Source: Actinomycetes bacterium
GTDB lineage: Bacteria; Actinomycetota; Actinomycetes; Actinomycetales; Dermatophilaceae
Assembly: GCA_029778715.1 (NCBI GenBank)
Contig: JAKOPT010000019.1
Span: 1 to 64,000, forward strand
Length of the DNA: 64,000 bases
Direction: 5' to 3'
How positions within the stretch are numbered: position 1 is the stretch's first letter; every line of letters starts with the position of its first letter. Under the pieces are notes generated by a model that did no database searches, had not been told where the DNA came from, and was given only the letters and a program-made list of their open reading frames with translations. Both the position numbers and the translations under genes were made by a program. Shown piece by piece: positions 54,018-63,640 of the stretch.

Positions 54018-54023
54018 TAGGAT
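54018..54023 (+). promoter_or_regulatory. -10 box for leaderless ferredoxin gene
   Basis: TAGGAT ends 7 nt before ATG 54031; no Shine-Dalgarno is visible. Confidence 0.55.
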
Positions 54024-54030
54024 GTGGCCC

Positions 54031-54357
54031 ATGACGTATGTGATCGCGTTGCCCTGTGTGGACGTCAAGGACAAGGCCTGCATCGAGGAATGCCCCGTCG
54101 ACTGCATCTACGAGGGCGAGCGGAGCCTCTATATCCACCCTGACGAGTGCGTGGACTGCGGCGCCTGCGAGCCGGTGTGTCCGGTCGAGGCGATCTACTA
54201 CGAGGACGACGTCCCCGAGGAATGGGCCGACTACTACAAGGCGAACGTCGAGTTCTTCGACGACCTCGGCAGCCCCGGCGGTGCCGCCAAGATGGGCGTG
54301 ATCCCCAAGGACCACCCGATCATCGCCGCCCTGCCCCCGCAGGCCCACGCCGAGTGA
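54031..54357 (+). CDS. fdxA: 7Fe-type ferredoxin
   Basis: 108 residues. [61 protein letters not shown] shows the Cys pattern of actinobacterial/mycobacterial FdxA-FdxC: one [3Fe-4S] and one [4Fe-4S] cluster. The acidic C-terminal extension is also typical. A low-potential electron carrier. It is followed by dapC, the same order as Rv1177-Rv1178 in M. tuberculosis. Confidence 0.93.
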   Translation: MTYVIALPCVDVKDKACIEECPVDCIYEGERSLYIHPDECVDCGACEPVCPVEAIYYEDDVPEEWADYYKANVEFFDDLGSPGGAAKMGVIPKDHPIIAALPPQAHAE

Positions 54358-54425
54358 GGCGTCCCCGGGTGCCGCTCACTGGCCTCCCGGTCGCCTTCTG
54401 CTGTCACTGATTGGGCGTATGCCGC

Positions 54426-55553
54426 ATGCGCACCCTTCCTGATTTCCCTTGGGACACCCTCGCTCCCTATCGCCAGCGAGCCGCCGAGGTCGCCGGCGGG
54501 ATCGTCGACCTCTCCGTCGGCACCCCGGTCGACCCGACTCCCCAGGTCATCCAGGACGCGCTCCGGGCTGCCGCCGATGCCCCGGGCTACCCCCAAACGT
54601 GGGGCACGCCTGAACTTCGCGAAGCGGTGTCGGTGTGGTTCGAGGCCCGGCGCGGGGTGCGCGGAGTCGACCCCGACGGCGTCCTGCCGACGATCGGGTC
54701 CAAGGAACTCGTCGCCTGGCTCCCCACCCTGCTCGACCTCGGCGCCGGCGACATCGTGGCCTTCCCCCGGGTCGCCTACCCGACCTACGACGTGGGCGCG
54801 CGCCTAGCCGGGGCGCAACCACTGGCCGTCGATGCTCTCACTTCCCTCGGGCCGCTCACCCGCGCCACGACACCAAAACTGTTGTGGCTCAACTCCCCTG
54901 GAAACCCCACGGGCAAGGTGCTGGGCGTGGACCACTTGCGCAAGGTCGTCACCTGGGCCCGCCGCCACGGGGTGATCGTCGCCGCCGACGAGTGCTACGC
55001 CGAACTCGACTGGCGCGACCGCTCGGTCGGCGAGTGGCGCGCCGAACCCCCGACCACCCCCTCGCTGCTCGACCCGCGCGTCTGCGACGGTTCCCACGAG
55101 GGCCTCCTCGTCTGCTACTCGCTGTCCAAACAGTCCAATCTCGCCGGCTACCGCGCCGCTTTCCTTGCCGGGGACGTCACCCTCGTGCGGCAGATCCTCG
55201 AGGTGCGCAAGCACGCGGGGTTCATGATGCCGTGGCCGGTCCAGCAGGCGATGATCGCCGCGCTCGCCGACCCTGAGCACGTCGCCGAGATCAAGGTGAC
55301 GTATGCCGCGCGCCGCGCTCGCTTGCGTCCGGCCGTCGAGGCATTCGGGTTGCGGGTCGAGGATTCCGAGGCCGGTTTGTACCTCTGGGCCAGCGCCGAC
55401 GAGGACTGCTGGGTGAGCCTCGATCGGTTGGCGCGACGCGGCATACTCGCTGCTCCGGGAGCCTTTTACGGGAGCGCCGGCGCGCGCCACGTCCGCCTCG
55501 CCCTGACCGCGACCGACGAGCGGATCGACACCGCGGTGGCGCGCCTGACCTGA
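54426..55553 (+). CDS. dapC: Succinyldiaminopimelate aminotransferase
   Basis: 375 residues from ATG 54426. Class I aminotransferase: DLSVGTPVDPTPQVIQDAL, SKELVAWLPTLLDL, LLWLNSPGNPTGKVLG, AADECYAELDWRD (PLP Asp and Tyr) and the Schiff-base Lys in CYSLSKQSNLAGYRAAF. The N-terminus and DLSVGTPVDPTP are characteristic of the actinobacterial DapC beside ferredoxin. Forms N-succinyl-LL-diaminopimelate in lysine/peptidoglycan synthesis; dapD and dapE follow within 6 kb. Confidence 0.9.
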   Translation: MRTLPDFPWDTLAPYRQRAAEVAGGIVDLSVGTPVDPTPQVIQDALRAAADAPGYPQTWGTPELREAVSVWFEARRGVRGVDPDGVLPTIGSKELVAWLPTLLDLGAGDIVAFPRVAYPTYDVGARLAGAQPLAVDALTSLGPLTRATTPKLLWLNSPGNPTGKVLGVDHLRKVVTWARRHGVIVAADECYAELDWRDRSVGEWRAEPPTTPSLLDPRVCDGSHEGLLVCYSLSKQSNLAGYRAAFLAGDVTLVRQILEVRKHAGFMMPWPVQQAMIAALADPEHVAEIKVTYAARRARLRPAVEAFGLRVEDSEAGLYLWASADEDCWVSLDRLARRGILAAPGAFYGSAGARHVRLALTATDERIDTAVARLT

Positions 55554-55617
55554 CCTCGGGGCGGCATACGGGGGGTGAATCATCGCGAGGAGTTGGCCAC
55601 AACGATTGCGCGAGAGC

Positions 55618-55635
55618 CCCTACCCACAGGTAGGG
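55618..55635. promoter_or_regulatory. Palindrome overlapping the gltA promoter region
   Basis: CCCTACC-CACA-GGTAGGG forms a perfect 7-bp stem; its right arm overlaps TAGGGT (55631-55636), a possible -10 box 62 bp before the gltA ATG. It could be an operator or a 5'-UTR hairpin. Confidence 0.45.
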
Positions 55636-55697
55636 TCATCGAATAGTGCCGCCCGGCCGACCACCCCCTGGCCGGCCCCTGTGCAAAGGAGTGCCGG

Positions 55698-56993
<1,296 letters not shown>

Positions 56994-57192
56994 AGTCCTC
57001 GGGGCGTCCCCGGCGAGGGCGGTGGAGGTCTTTCGCTCCGCTCCCGCAGCGCTGAATCGAATCGTCTGCGGCGTCGGCCGGTATGCCGTTCCCGTGCGCC
57101 CTGGGCCAACCGTTCCCGCAGGACACCTGAGGCCGTCTTCGCCTGGGCCCACAAGTCCTGCTGCACCTGGACCCCTGCCGCAACTGGACCTA

Positions 57193-57261
57193 GGAAAGGT
57201 GCACTTCGCACCCCGACAGTCAGGGTGCGGAGTGCCCCTTTCCCGCCTTAGGCGGGAAAGG
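57193..57261. terminator. Two overlapping hairpins downstream of gltA
   Basis: Hairpin 1: 21-nt arms 57193-57213 and 57223-57243 (19/21 paired, GGAAAGG... outermost). Hairpin 2: perfect 11-bp arms CCTTTCCCGCC (57237-57247) and GGCGGGAAAGG (57251-57261) with a TTA loop. They share 57237-57243, so only one can form at a time. Located between convergent genes, they may act as a bidirectional terminator. Confidence 0.7.
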
Positions 57262-57283
57262 TGGGACCGGAGGGGCGGCGAAC

Positions 57284-58159
57284 TCAGCCGACGCGCAGCA
57301 CAACCCGCTGAGCGGGTTGCCGCGCATCGGCTGAGTGCCAGGTGAGCGCATCGGCCGAGCGAGACCGGGTCCATTCCCGGTCGGCCACGACCACCGAGGT
57401 CACCCCGGTGTCGACTGACCGGGCCACCCCCCAGGCGCCAATGGCCCAGGCCTGCGCCTCGGAGGTCGCGTCGACGACGACGCTCGTGCCCTCGATGCGG
57501 GCGGTGAGGCCGTGGTCGGCCTTGACGAGGGTCGCGACCGCGCCCGCCGTGCCGGCGGTCTTCGGAGCATCCAACCGGCACCCGATACCGGCTGGGGACT
57601 GCCCGGAGAGCACCGAGGCGGTGGCCCGCGCCTGCGCCTCGTGCTGGGCATAGGCGGTGCCGTCGGCGCTGCGTTGCACCGCCTGCGCGGCATGGGCGAT
57701 GTCCGCGGTCTGCCAGTTGGGGACCTCTTCCAGCGCGTCGTAGAACGCGTTCGAGGAGTATTCGGGGTTCATGATCTGCTCGACGGTGCCCCAGCCCTGC
57801 GACGGGCGCTGCTGGAACAGGCCCACCGAATCCCGGTCGCCGTAGGAAATGTTGCGAACCTTGGACTCCTGCATGGCCGTGGCGATGGCGATGGTGGCCG
57901 CCCGGGGGACCATGCCGCGGCGCATGGCGATCGCCGTGATGACGGCGGCGTTGCTCGCCTGATCGGGGGCCCAGGTGAAGGTCCGACCACTGGCGACTAC
58001 GCGGCATTCCAGGGGCGACCACGAGTCGATGAGGCGGCGCACCCCGATCCAGGCGCCCAGGCCCACGCCGAGGACGAGGGCGACCACGAGTAGGCAACCC
58101 CAGCGGCGGCGGCGCGGTCCGGAGTGCTCCTCGGCGAGGGTCATCGGTGGGTGGGGCAT
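57284..58159 (-). CDS. Lysozyme-like (SLT-type) membrane-anchored protein
   Basis: 291 residues. One N-terminal span (RWGCLLVVALVLGVGLGAWIGVRRLI) then an exported domain. NAAVITAIAMRRGMVPRAATIAIATAMQESKVRNISYGDRDSVGLFQQRPSQGWGTVEQIMNPEYSSNAFYDAL has the E-S and GLFQQRPSQGWG layout of lytic-transglycosylase-like folds seen in actinobacterial cell-wall proteins. The C-terminal third (ARATASVLSG onward) is unassigned. Activity on peptidoglycan is plausible, not proven. The last codons contain two nested palindromes (57283-57335). Confidence 0.65.
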   Translation of the reverse strand: MPHPPMTLAEEHSGPRRRRWGCLLVVALVLGVGLGAWIGVRRLIDSWSPLECRVVASGRTFTWAPDQASNAAVITAIAMRRGMVPRAATIAIATAMQESKVRNISYGDRDSVGLFQQRPSQGWGTVEQIMNPEYSSNAFYDALEEVPNWQTADIAHAAQAVQRSADGTAYAQHEAQARATASVLSGQSPAGIGCRLDAPKTAGTAGAVATLVKADHGLTARIEGTSVVVDATSEAQAWAIGAWGVARSVDTGVTSVVVADREWTRSRSADALTWHSADARQPAQRVVLRVG

Positions 58160-58284
58160 GAATCTCCAGGGGGTCGGTCATCGGCAGTGCTCGGGCCGAG
58201 GGCCGGGTCGGTGGTCGAGCCGCTTCGGGCAAGGGCGCTGCGCGCGGTTGGGCGGCTCAGGGCGAGTGGTGCGGTGCGGCCCCC

Positions 58285-59214
58285 CTAGTTGTGCGCGTGC
58301 AGCGCCGAGTTGAGGAGGATGCCGTGTCCGTCGCGCGGTTTGGCGAGCACCGCACCGGACACCGAGTCGCGTAGGAAGAGCAGATTGTCCTGACCGGACA
58401 ACTCGCGGGCCTTGGCGACCGTCCCGTCGGGCAGGGTGACCTTGGTGCCGGCCGTGACGTAGAGACCGGCCTCGACAACACAGTCGTCGCCGAGGGCGAT
58501 GCCCAGCCCGGATTCGGCCCCCAACAGGCAGCGTTCGCCGAGCCGGACTCGCTCGGTGCCGCCTCCGGACAGGGTGCCCATGGTCGAGGCGCCCCCACCG
58601 ATATCGGTGCCGTCGCCGACGACGACTCCTTGGCTGAGGCGCCCTTCGATCATCGAGGTGCCCAGCGTGCCGGCGTTGAAATTGACGAACCCCTCGTGCA
58701 TGACGGTCGTGCCGGGGGACAGGTGCGCCCCCAGGCGAACCCGGTCGGCATCGGCGATCCGCACCCCGGACGGCACGACGTAGTCGACCATCCGGGGGAA
58801 CTTGTCGACGCCGTAGACGGTCACCGGTCCGCGGGCGAGCAGCCGGGCCCGGGTGGCCTCGAACCCGTCGACCGCGCACGGGCCGTGGTTGGTCCACACC
58901 ACGTTGGGGAGGACCGCGAAAATGCCGTCGAGGTTGATCGAGTTGGGCTGCACGAGCCGGTGCGAGAGCAGGTGCAGGCGCAGATAGGCGTCGATCGTGT
59001 GCGCGGGCGGGGCATCAAGGTCGATGACAACGGACTGGTGGGTGCGACGGACCTGCCGGGCCGGGTCGTCGCCGACGAGCGCGAGGAGCCATTGCGGCAC
59101 CGGGCGATCCTCCGGCGCGCCGAGGCCGGGTGCGGGGAACCAGGCGTCGAGGACCACCCCGTCGAGGGTGCGGGTCGTGAGGGCCAGGCCCCAGGCCGTG
59201 CGGGTCGTCGTCAT
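58285..59214 (-). CDS. dapD: 2,3,4,5-tetrahydropyridine-2,6-dicarboxylate N-succinyltransferase
   Basis: 309 residues. N-terminal helical domain, then the left-handed beta-helix with hexapeptide repeats ([58 protein letters not shown]) and a C-terminal subdomain with [31 protein letters not shown]. This is the actinobacterial DapD class. Commits tetrahydrodipicolinate to the succinylase branch. Divergent from dapE; TACCCT on the minus strand (59221-59226) lies 6 nt before its ATG. Confidence 0.93.
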   Translation of the reverse strand: MTTTRTAWGLALTTRTLDGVVLDAWFPAPGLGAPEDRPVPQWLLALVGDDPARQVRRTHQSVVIDLDAPPAHTIDAYLRLHLLSHRLVQPNSINLDGIFAVLPNVVWTNHGPCAVDGFEATRARLLARGPVTVYGVDKFPRMVDYVVPSGVRIADADRVRLGAHLSPGTTVMHEGFVNFNAGTLGTSMIEGRLSQGVVVGDGTDIGGGASTMGTLSGGGTERVRLGERCLLGAESGLGIALGDDCVVEAGLYVTAGTKVTLPDGTVAKARELSGQDNLLFLRDSVSGAVLAKPRDGHGILLNSALHAHN

Positions 59215-59220
59215 GCCATT

Positions 59221-59226
59221 AGGGTA
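59221..59226 (-). promoter_or_regulatory. -10 box for leaderless dapD
   Basis: TACCCT on the minus strand, 6 nt upstream of the dapD ATG (59214). Confidence 0.5.
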
Positions 59227-59287
59227 CGTGCCGCACCTGTCACCCCTTCCGAGCCAACGGGCGCCCTCCTGCTGGGGCCGGGGACAC

Positions 59288-59293
59288 TAGGCT
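59288..59293 (+). promoter_or_regulatory. -10 box for leaderless dapE
   Basis: TAGGCT ends 7 nt before the dapE ATG at 59301, in the 86-bp divergent space shared with dapD. Confidence 0.55.
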
Positions 59294-59300
59294 GCCCGGT

Positions 59301-60422
59301 ATGCCGCCCGCACCCGTCGCGCTCGACCTCGCCACCGATGTCGTCACCCTGACCGCCGCCGTCTGTGATGTGGTGTCGGTGAGTCGTGACGAAAAGGTGC
59401 TCGCCGACGCCATCGAGGCAGCGCTCGCGCCGCTCACCCATCTGCACGTAACCCGGCTCGGACACACCCTCATTGCCCGAACCGACCTCGGGCGGGACGA
59501 GCGGGTCGTCCTCGCCGGACACATCGACACCGTGCCGGTGACCGTCGACCCGGCGAACGTGCCGACGCGGCGAGTGGTGAACGCTGATGGTGAGGTGCTC
59601 TGGGGGCGCGGCACGGTCGACATGAAGGGCGGAGTCGCGGTCATGCTCCGCCTGGCCCAGGACCTCGCCAGCCCCAACCGGGACCTCACCTTCGTCTTCT
59701 ACGAGGCCGAGGAGATCGACAGCCAATACAACGGGCTGCGCCACGTCCAGCTCAACCACCCCGACCTCATCGACGATGCGGTGTTCGCCGTGCTCCTCGA
59801 GCCCACCGACGCCCAGGTCGAGGGGGGGTGCAAGGGCACCCTGCGCGCCGAGGTCGTCACCAAGGGGATCGCGGCCCACTCGGCGCGGCCATGGAAGGGA
59901 CACAACGCGATTCACGATGCCGGAGAAATCCTCATCCGGCTCGCGGCATACCAACCCCGGACTGTCGATGTCGACGGGCTGGAATACCGCGAAGCTCTCA
60001 ACGCGGTCCTTATCTCCGGCGGGATCGCCGGCAACGTCATCCCCGACCGGTGCACGGTCACCGTCAACTACCGCTATGCGCCCGACCGCAGCGAGGCCGA
60101 AGCCGAGGCGCACGTCCGACAGGTGCTCGACGGGTTCGACCTGACCGTCGTCGACAACGCCGCCGGTGCGCGCCCGGGCCTCCACCTCCCGGCCGCGCAG
60201 GCATTCGTCGAGGCACTCGGCGTGACGGTCACCGCGAAGCAGGGGTGGACCGATGTCGCGCGGTTCTCCGCGATGGGGGTGCCCGCGGTCAATTTCGGGC
60301 CCGGGGACCCCAATCTCGCGCACATGGACGACGAGCAGTGCCCGGTCGAGCAGTACCTCGCCTGTGAGGCCGCGTTGCACCGCTGGCTCGCCCCCGGTAT
60401 GCCGTTCGGCGACCCGTCGTGA
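59301..60422 (+). CDS. dapE: Succinyl-diaminopimelate desuccinylase
   Basis: 373-residue M20 metallopeptidase. Metal ligands: His-Asp in VVLAGHIDTVPV, Asp in WGRGTVDMKGG, the catalytic Glu-Glu in YEAEEIDS, Glu in LEPTDAQVEGGC, and a C-terminal His in AHMDDEQ. The dimerisation domain (GIAAHSARPWKGHNAIHDAGEILIRLA) interrupts the catalytic domain. Releases LL-diaminopimelate. The ATG lies in GGTATGCCG. Overlaps the following membrane-protein gene (GTGA). Confidence 0.93.
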   Translation: MPPAPVALDLATDVVTLTAAVCDVVSVSRDEKVLADAIEAALAPLTHLHVTRLGHTLIARTDLGRDERVVLAGHIDTVPVTVDPANVPTRRVVNADGEVLWGRGTVDMKGGVAVMLRLAQDLASPNRDLTFVFYEAEEIDSQYNGLRHVQLNHPDLIDDAVFAVLLEPTDAQVEGGCKGTLRAEVVTKGIAAHSARPWKGHNAIHDAGEILIRLAAYQPRTVDVDGLEYREALNAVLISGGIAGNVIPDRCTVTVNYRYAPDRSEAEAEAHVRQVLDGFDLTVVDNAAGARPGLHLPAAQAFVEALGVTVTAKQGWTDVARFSAMGVPAVNFGPGDPNLAHMDDEQCPVEQYLACEAALHRWLAPGMPFGDPS

Positions 60423-62614
60423 TCTGGGTCATCAGCGGCATCGCCGCTGCCCTCGTCGTCGTCGTGGCCGTGGGGGCGGCGTTCGGCCGTTTCGGGCTCG
60501 ACGCGCTTCCCGAGTCGCTCGGTCGCGGGGCCCGGGGCGGCGATGCCGAAGGCGGGTCAGACGCTTCCCCCGATGGCGAGGATCGCGCGACCGATGTGGA
60601 CGATGCCAACCCCAAGGGCCACGAGGGCGACGTGACTCATGCGGAGGGTGCCGACGGAGCCGTGGGCTACCGGGTGCTGGCGACGCCGGCCACCACGACC
60701 GGTGATGGGGAGGGGGCCGCAGCCGACGCTGCGGGGGACCCGAGCACGGAGCAGGAGGGGGCAGCCGTCGCCGACGGCGACTCAACCCCCCGCCGAGACC
60801 GCGGCCTGCCGGTGCGGCGGCTGCGCTCGATCGACATCGCCGTTGCCTCGGCATACGGGCTCATTGCATTTTGGCTGCTCGGGGGGCTGTTCGCGGACGT
60901 TCAAGGCACCTACCTCTCCCAAGGCGTTCAGGACCAACAGGCCTTCGAGTGGTACTTCGGGGCGGCCGCGCACAACCTCGTGACCTGGTCCAACGCCCTG
61001 TTCAGCGACCTGCAGAACTATCCGCTGGGCGTCAATCTGATGGCCAATGCCAGCGTCCTCGGCCTCTCCATCCCGTTCGTGCCGGTCACCTGGTACGCCG
61101 GGCCGCAGTTGACGTTCGTCCTCATCGAGTGGGTCGGCTACTCGGCGACCGCGACCGCGTGGTACCTCCTCTTCGTGCGCCGCCTGGGGGCGCACCGGGT
61201 GGCGGCGGGCCTCGGGGGGCTGCTGGTTGCCTTTTCCCCGGGCATGGTCTCGCACGGCAACGGGCACCCCAACTTCCTGGCCCAGTTCCTCATCCCGGTC
61301 ATCATCGACCGGCTCATCGCGTTGCAACGGCGCGGTCGCACGCGCGGCCAATGGGTGCGGTCCGGCATCTGGCTGGGTCTGCTCGTCACGTGGCAGTTGT
61401 TCATGGGGGAGGAGGTGCTCCTCCTCGCGACCATCGGGATCGGTGTCACCGCCCTGATGCTGCTGCTGCGTCGTCGCCTCGACGTGCGCGCGATGTTGCC
61501 CGGACTCCTGGTGGGAGCCGCGACCGCGGTGGTCTTGTGCGCCTTCCCGCTGTGGTGGCAGTTCTTCGGCCCGCAGAGTTACCGGTCGATGTGGCAGCCG
61601 GATGCCGCCAACGACCTGGCATCGTTGTGGGGCCGGGCCACCCGGACCGTCGGCGCCGACCCGTGGGCCTCGGCGGCCCTGTCGATGAACCGCACCGAGG
61701 AGAACGCCTTTTTCGGTATGCCGTTGTGGCTGTTCGCCGGGGCCGTGCTGCTGTGGAAGGGGCGACGGCCGGTCGTCGGCGCTGCGGCGGCGGTGGTCGT
61801 CGTGTCGACGTGGATCTCCTTGGGCGCCGAGGTCAAACTCAATGGGCAAGTCGTCCACTGGTGGCCCGGCCTTTGGCCCTATGTCAGTGGCCTGCCCTTC
61901 GTGGAGTCGGTCCTGCCCACGCGCCTGACGTTGGTCGCCGTGCCCGGCTTTGCCGTCCTGCTCGTCGTCGCCGTCGATGCCGCACTCCGGGGCCGATTCG
62001 GGCGAGCGGGCCGGGGCGAGTGGGAGGTGCCCATCCCCGGGCCACGCTGGCCAGCCACTCCCAAACGCACCGCCGTGGTCTGTGTCGCCGCCGTGGTGGC
62101 CCTCCTACCCCTCGTGCCGACTCCCTTGGTCGCCGATCCGCGCCCAGCGGTGCCCGCGTTCTTCACATCGGGGACCTGGCGGTCCTATGTATCGCACGGC
62201 TCGGTGCTCGCCATCCCGCCCCCCGACATCGCCGACATGCGCGCCGCGGATTGGCAGGCAACGGCGCGGTGGCAGTTCCCCCTCGTCGAGGGCTACTTCA
62301 TGGGGCCTGGGGCCGGGGGTGACGGCCAGGGCGCCCGCGGCGCGATCCGCAGGCCCTTCTCGCAGTGGTTGGCCGAGGTCGACAAGGACGGCATGCCGAT
62401 GACCGCCACCGCCGCCCAGACTGCGCAGTTCCGGGCCGATCTGGCGGCGTGGCATGTCGACGCCGTCGTCCTCGCCCCCCGGCCCAACGCCGACGCGCTG
62501 CGGGAGTCGGTGCGCTCGGTTCTCGGGGATCCGGTGGCGACCGGTGGGGTGTGGGTCTGGGATGTCCGGTCGGTCGTGGCCGCGATTTCGCCCAGCGCCA
62601 CGGACGCGAGATAA
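60419..62614 (+). CDS. Large polytopic membrane protein, GT-C/YfhO-like
   Basis: 731 residues, GTG start. One N-terminal span, then an acidic Gly/Ala/Asp-rich cytoplasmic or disordered region (~30-125), then about ten spans from IDIAVASAYGLIAFWLLGGLFADV, followed by a C-terminal extracytoplasmic domain of ~150 residues. The loop after the first core helix (YLSQGVQDQQAFEWYFGAAAHNL) and SHGNGHPNFLAQFLIPVIIDRL recall GT-C type lipid-linked sugar transferases, but no catalytic signature is certain. Coupled to dapE by GTGA. Confidence 0.65.
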   Translation: MIWVISGIAAALVVVVAVGAAFGRFGLDALPESLGRGARGGDAEGGSDASPDGEDRATDVDDANPKGHEGDVTHAEGADGAVGYRVLATPATTTGDGEGAAADAAGDPSTEQEGAAVADGDSTPRRDRGLPVRRLRSIDIAVASAYGLIAFWLLGGLFADVQGTYLSQGVQDQQAFEWYFGAAAHNLVTWSNALFSDLQNYPLGVNLMANASVLGLSIPFVPVTWYAGPQLTFVLIEWVGYSATATAWYLLFVRRLGAHRVAAGLGGLLVAFSPGMVSHGNGHPNFLAQFLIPVIIDRLIALQRRGRTRGQWVRSGIWLGLLVTWQLFMGEEVLLLATIGIGVTALMLLLRRRLDVRAMLPGLLVGAATAVVLCAFPLWWQFFGPQSYRSMWQPDAANDLASLWGRATRTVGADPWASAALSMNRTEENAFFGMPLWLFAGAVLLWKGRRPVVGAAAAVVVVSTWISLGAEVKLNGQVVHWWPGLWPYVSGLPFVESVLPTRLTLVAVPGFAVLLVVAVDAALRGRFGRAGRGEWEVPIPGPRWPATPKRTAVVCVAAVVALLPLVPTPLVADPRPAVPAFFTSGTWRSYVSHGSVLAIPPPDIADMRAADWQATARWQFPLVEGYFMGPGAGGDGQGARGAIRRPFSQWLAEVDKDGMPMTATAAQTAQFRADLAAWHVDAVVLAPRPNADALRESVRSVLGDPVATGGVWVWDVRSVVAAISPSATDAR

Positions 62615-62692
62615 TAGCGCGCGAACCACTGGCTCGCGTCGGGGTGGCGTAGGCCCCGAGTGTGCGCGCAGCCAGGTGACGAAGGGAATCTC

Positions 62693-62866
62693 ATGGCGGC
62701 AATGAAGCCCAGGACGGGCGACGGTGCACTCGAGGTCGTCAAGGAGGGGCGCTGCTTCGTGCTGCGGATGCCCGCCGACGGTGGCGGCCGGATCGTCATC
62801 GAGATGAACGCCGACGAGGTCAAGGCATTGGGCTCGGCCATCGACAACTGCGAGGGCTTGGGCTGA
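62693..62866 (+). CDS. DUF3117-family small protein
   Basis: 57 residues, GAAGGGA 5-6 nt before ATG 62693 (the upstream track start is not needed). AAMKPRTGDGALEVVKEGRCFVLRMPADGGGRIVIEMNADEVKALGSAI is the conserved actinobacterial DUF3117 sequence (M. tuberculosis Rv1211 type). Function unknown; very conserved and often next to dapE-linked genes. Confidence 0.9.
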   Translation: MAAMKPRTGDGALEVVKEGRCFVLRMPADGGGRIVIEMNADEVKALGSAIDNCEGLG

Positions 62867-62909
62867 GGAGTACACGTCACGGGCCGCTGGCGGCCCGTTC
62901 GCGTCCCGT

Positions 62910-62949
62910 CGTCGGGGGCGCCGATCCGGGGTGATCGGCGCCCCCGACG
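62910..62949 (+). terminator. Strong hairpin downstream of the DUF3117 gene
   Basis: Perfect 17-bp arms (CGTCGGGGGCGCCGATC, 62910-62926, and its complement 62933-62949) around a 6-nt loop. A smaller CGGGCCG/CGGCCCG hairpin precedes it. No U-tract, as is common for actinobacterial terminators. From here to 63218 (about 270 bp) I see no gene; it holds three GTATGCC motif copies. Confidence 0.75.
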
Positions 62950-63218
62950 CCGTTCATGGGTATGCCGCGCGCCCGCAGGAGCCGGGGCGTCACGGGTGTG
63001 CCGGGGCGGCTATTCCGGCCACACTGGGGGTGGGCAGCCGGTCTCGGGTGGCGATCGCTGGGACGGCAGGTGAGACGCGCTCGCGGGAGCCGGGGTCAGC
63101 GGCATACCGTTTCTGTCTCGACCCCCGAGGTCGCGGTTACCGCCTCGCTGGCCCGCTGATGCCGATGCCTGAGCCGGGTCGGCATACGAACGCTGCCGCG
63201 GTGGCGGGAAGGACTGGG

Positions 63219-63578
63219 ATGAACGCTGGTTACGGACTGGCCGTGCGCTGGTCGCTCGAGGGAGCACCCGACGCGGTGGCCCAGCGGTTGCGCGAATACG
63301 TCGTGGGCACCTCGATCGCGCGCTTCATGTTCCTCGACGGGCTCGCCTTCAAGGTGTGGCGGATGCGTGAGGGGGAGTGGTTCGAGGGGACGTACGTGTT
63401 CGACAGCCCGCAAGAGCGAGCCCGGTTCCGGGCGGAGTTCGAGGCCACCGCCGATACCTCTCCGGGGAGCCGCCTCATCGGGTCGCCGCCGGTGACGATC
63501 GAGGATTATGAAGTGGTGGCCATCGCCGAGGGCCCGGCTCACTTCCGGCGGGGGGCCGGCCCCGGCGGCCAGGAGTAG
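63219..63578 (+). CDS. Small protein of unknown function, possibly YdhR-like monooxygenase fold
   Basis: 119 residues from ATG 63219 with GGGAAGGA 6-8 nt upstream; the longer track ORF (from 62931) starts within the terminator and is rejected. MNAGYGLAVRWSLEGAPDAVAQRLREYVVGTSIARFMFLDGLAFKVWRMREGEWFEGTYVFDSPQERARFRAEFEATADTSPG has the strand-helix pattern of a dimeric alpha/beta barrel; FEGTYVFDSPQERARF is reminiscent of YdhR-type proteins. Weak assignment. Confidence 0.6.
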   Translation: MNAGYGLAVRWSLEGAPDAVAQRLREYVVGTSIARFMFLDGLAFKVWRMREGEWFEGTYVFDSPQERARFRAEFEATADTSPGSRLIGSPPVTIEDYEVVAIAEGPAHFRRGAGPGGQE

Positions 63579-63640
63579 AAGCGCCGCTCTCGGTGCGGAT
63601 GCACTGCGCCCCGGCCGGCCGGCACAGGTGTCGACCGGCG

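Noticed and set aside
62931-63218. N-terminal extension of the 215-residue ORF ending at 63578
   Set aside because: Begins inside a strong terminator hairpin, has biased Arg/Gly composition, and a good Shine-Dalgarno precedes ATG 63219.
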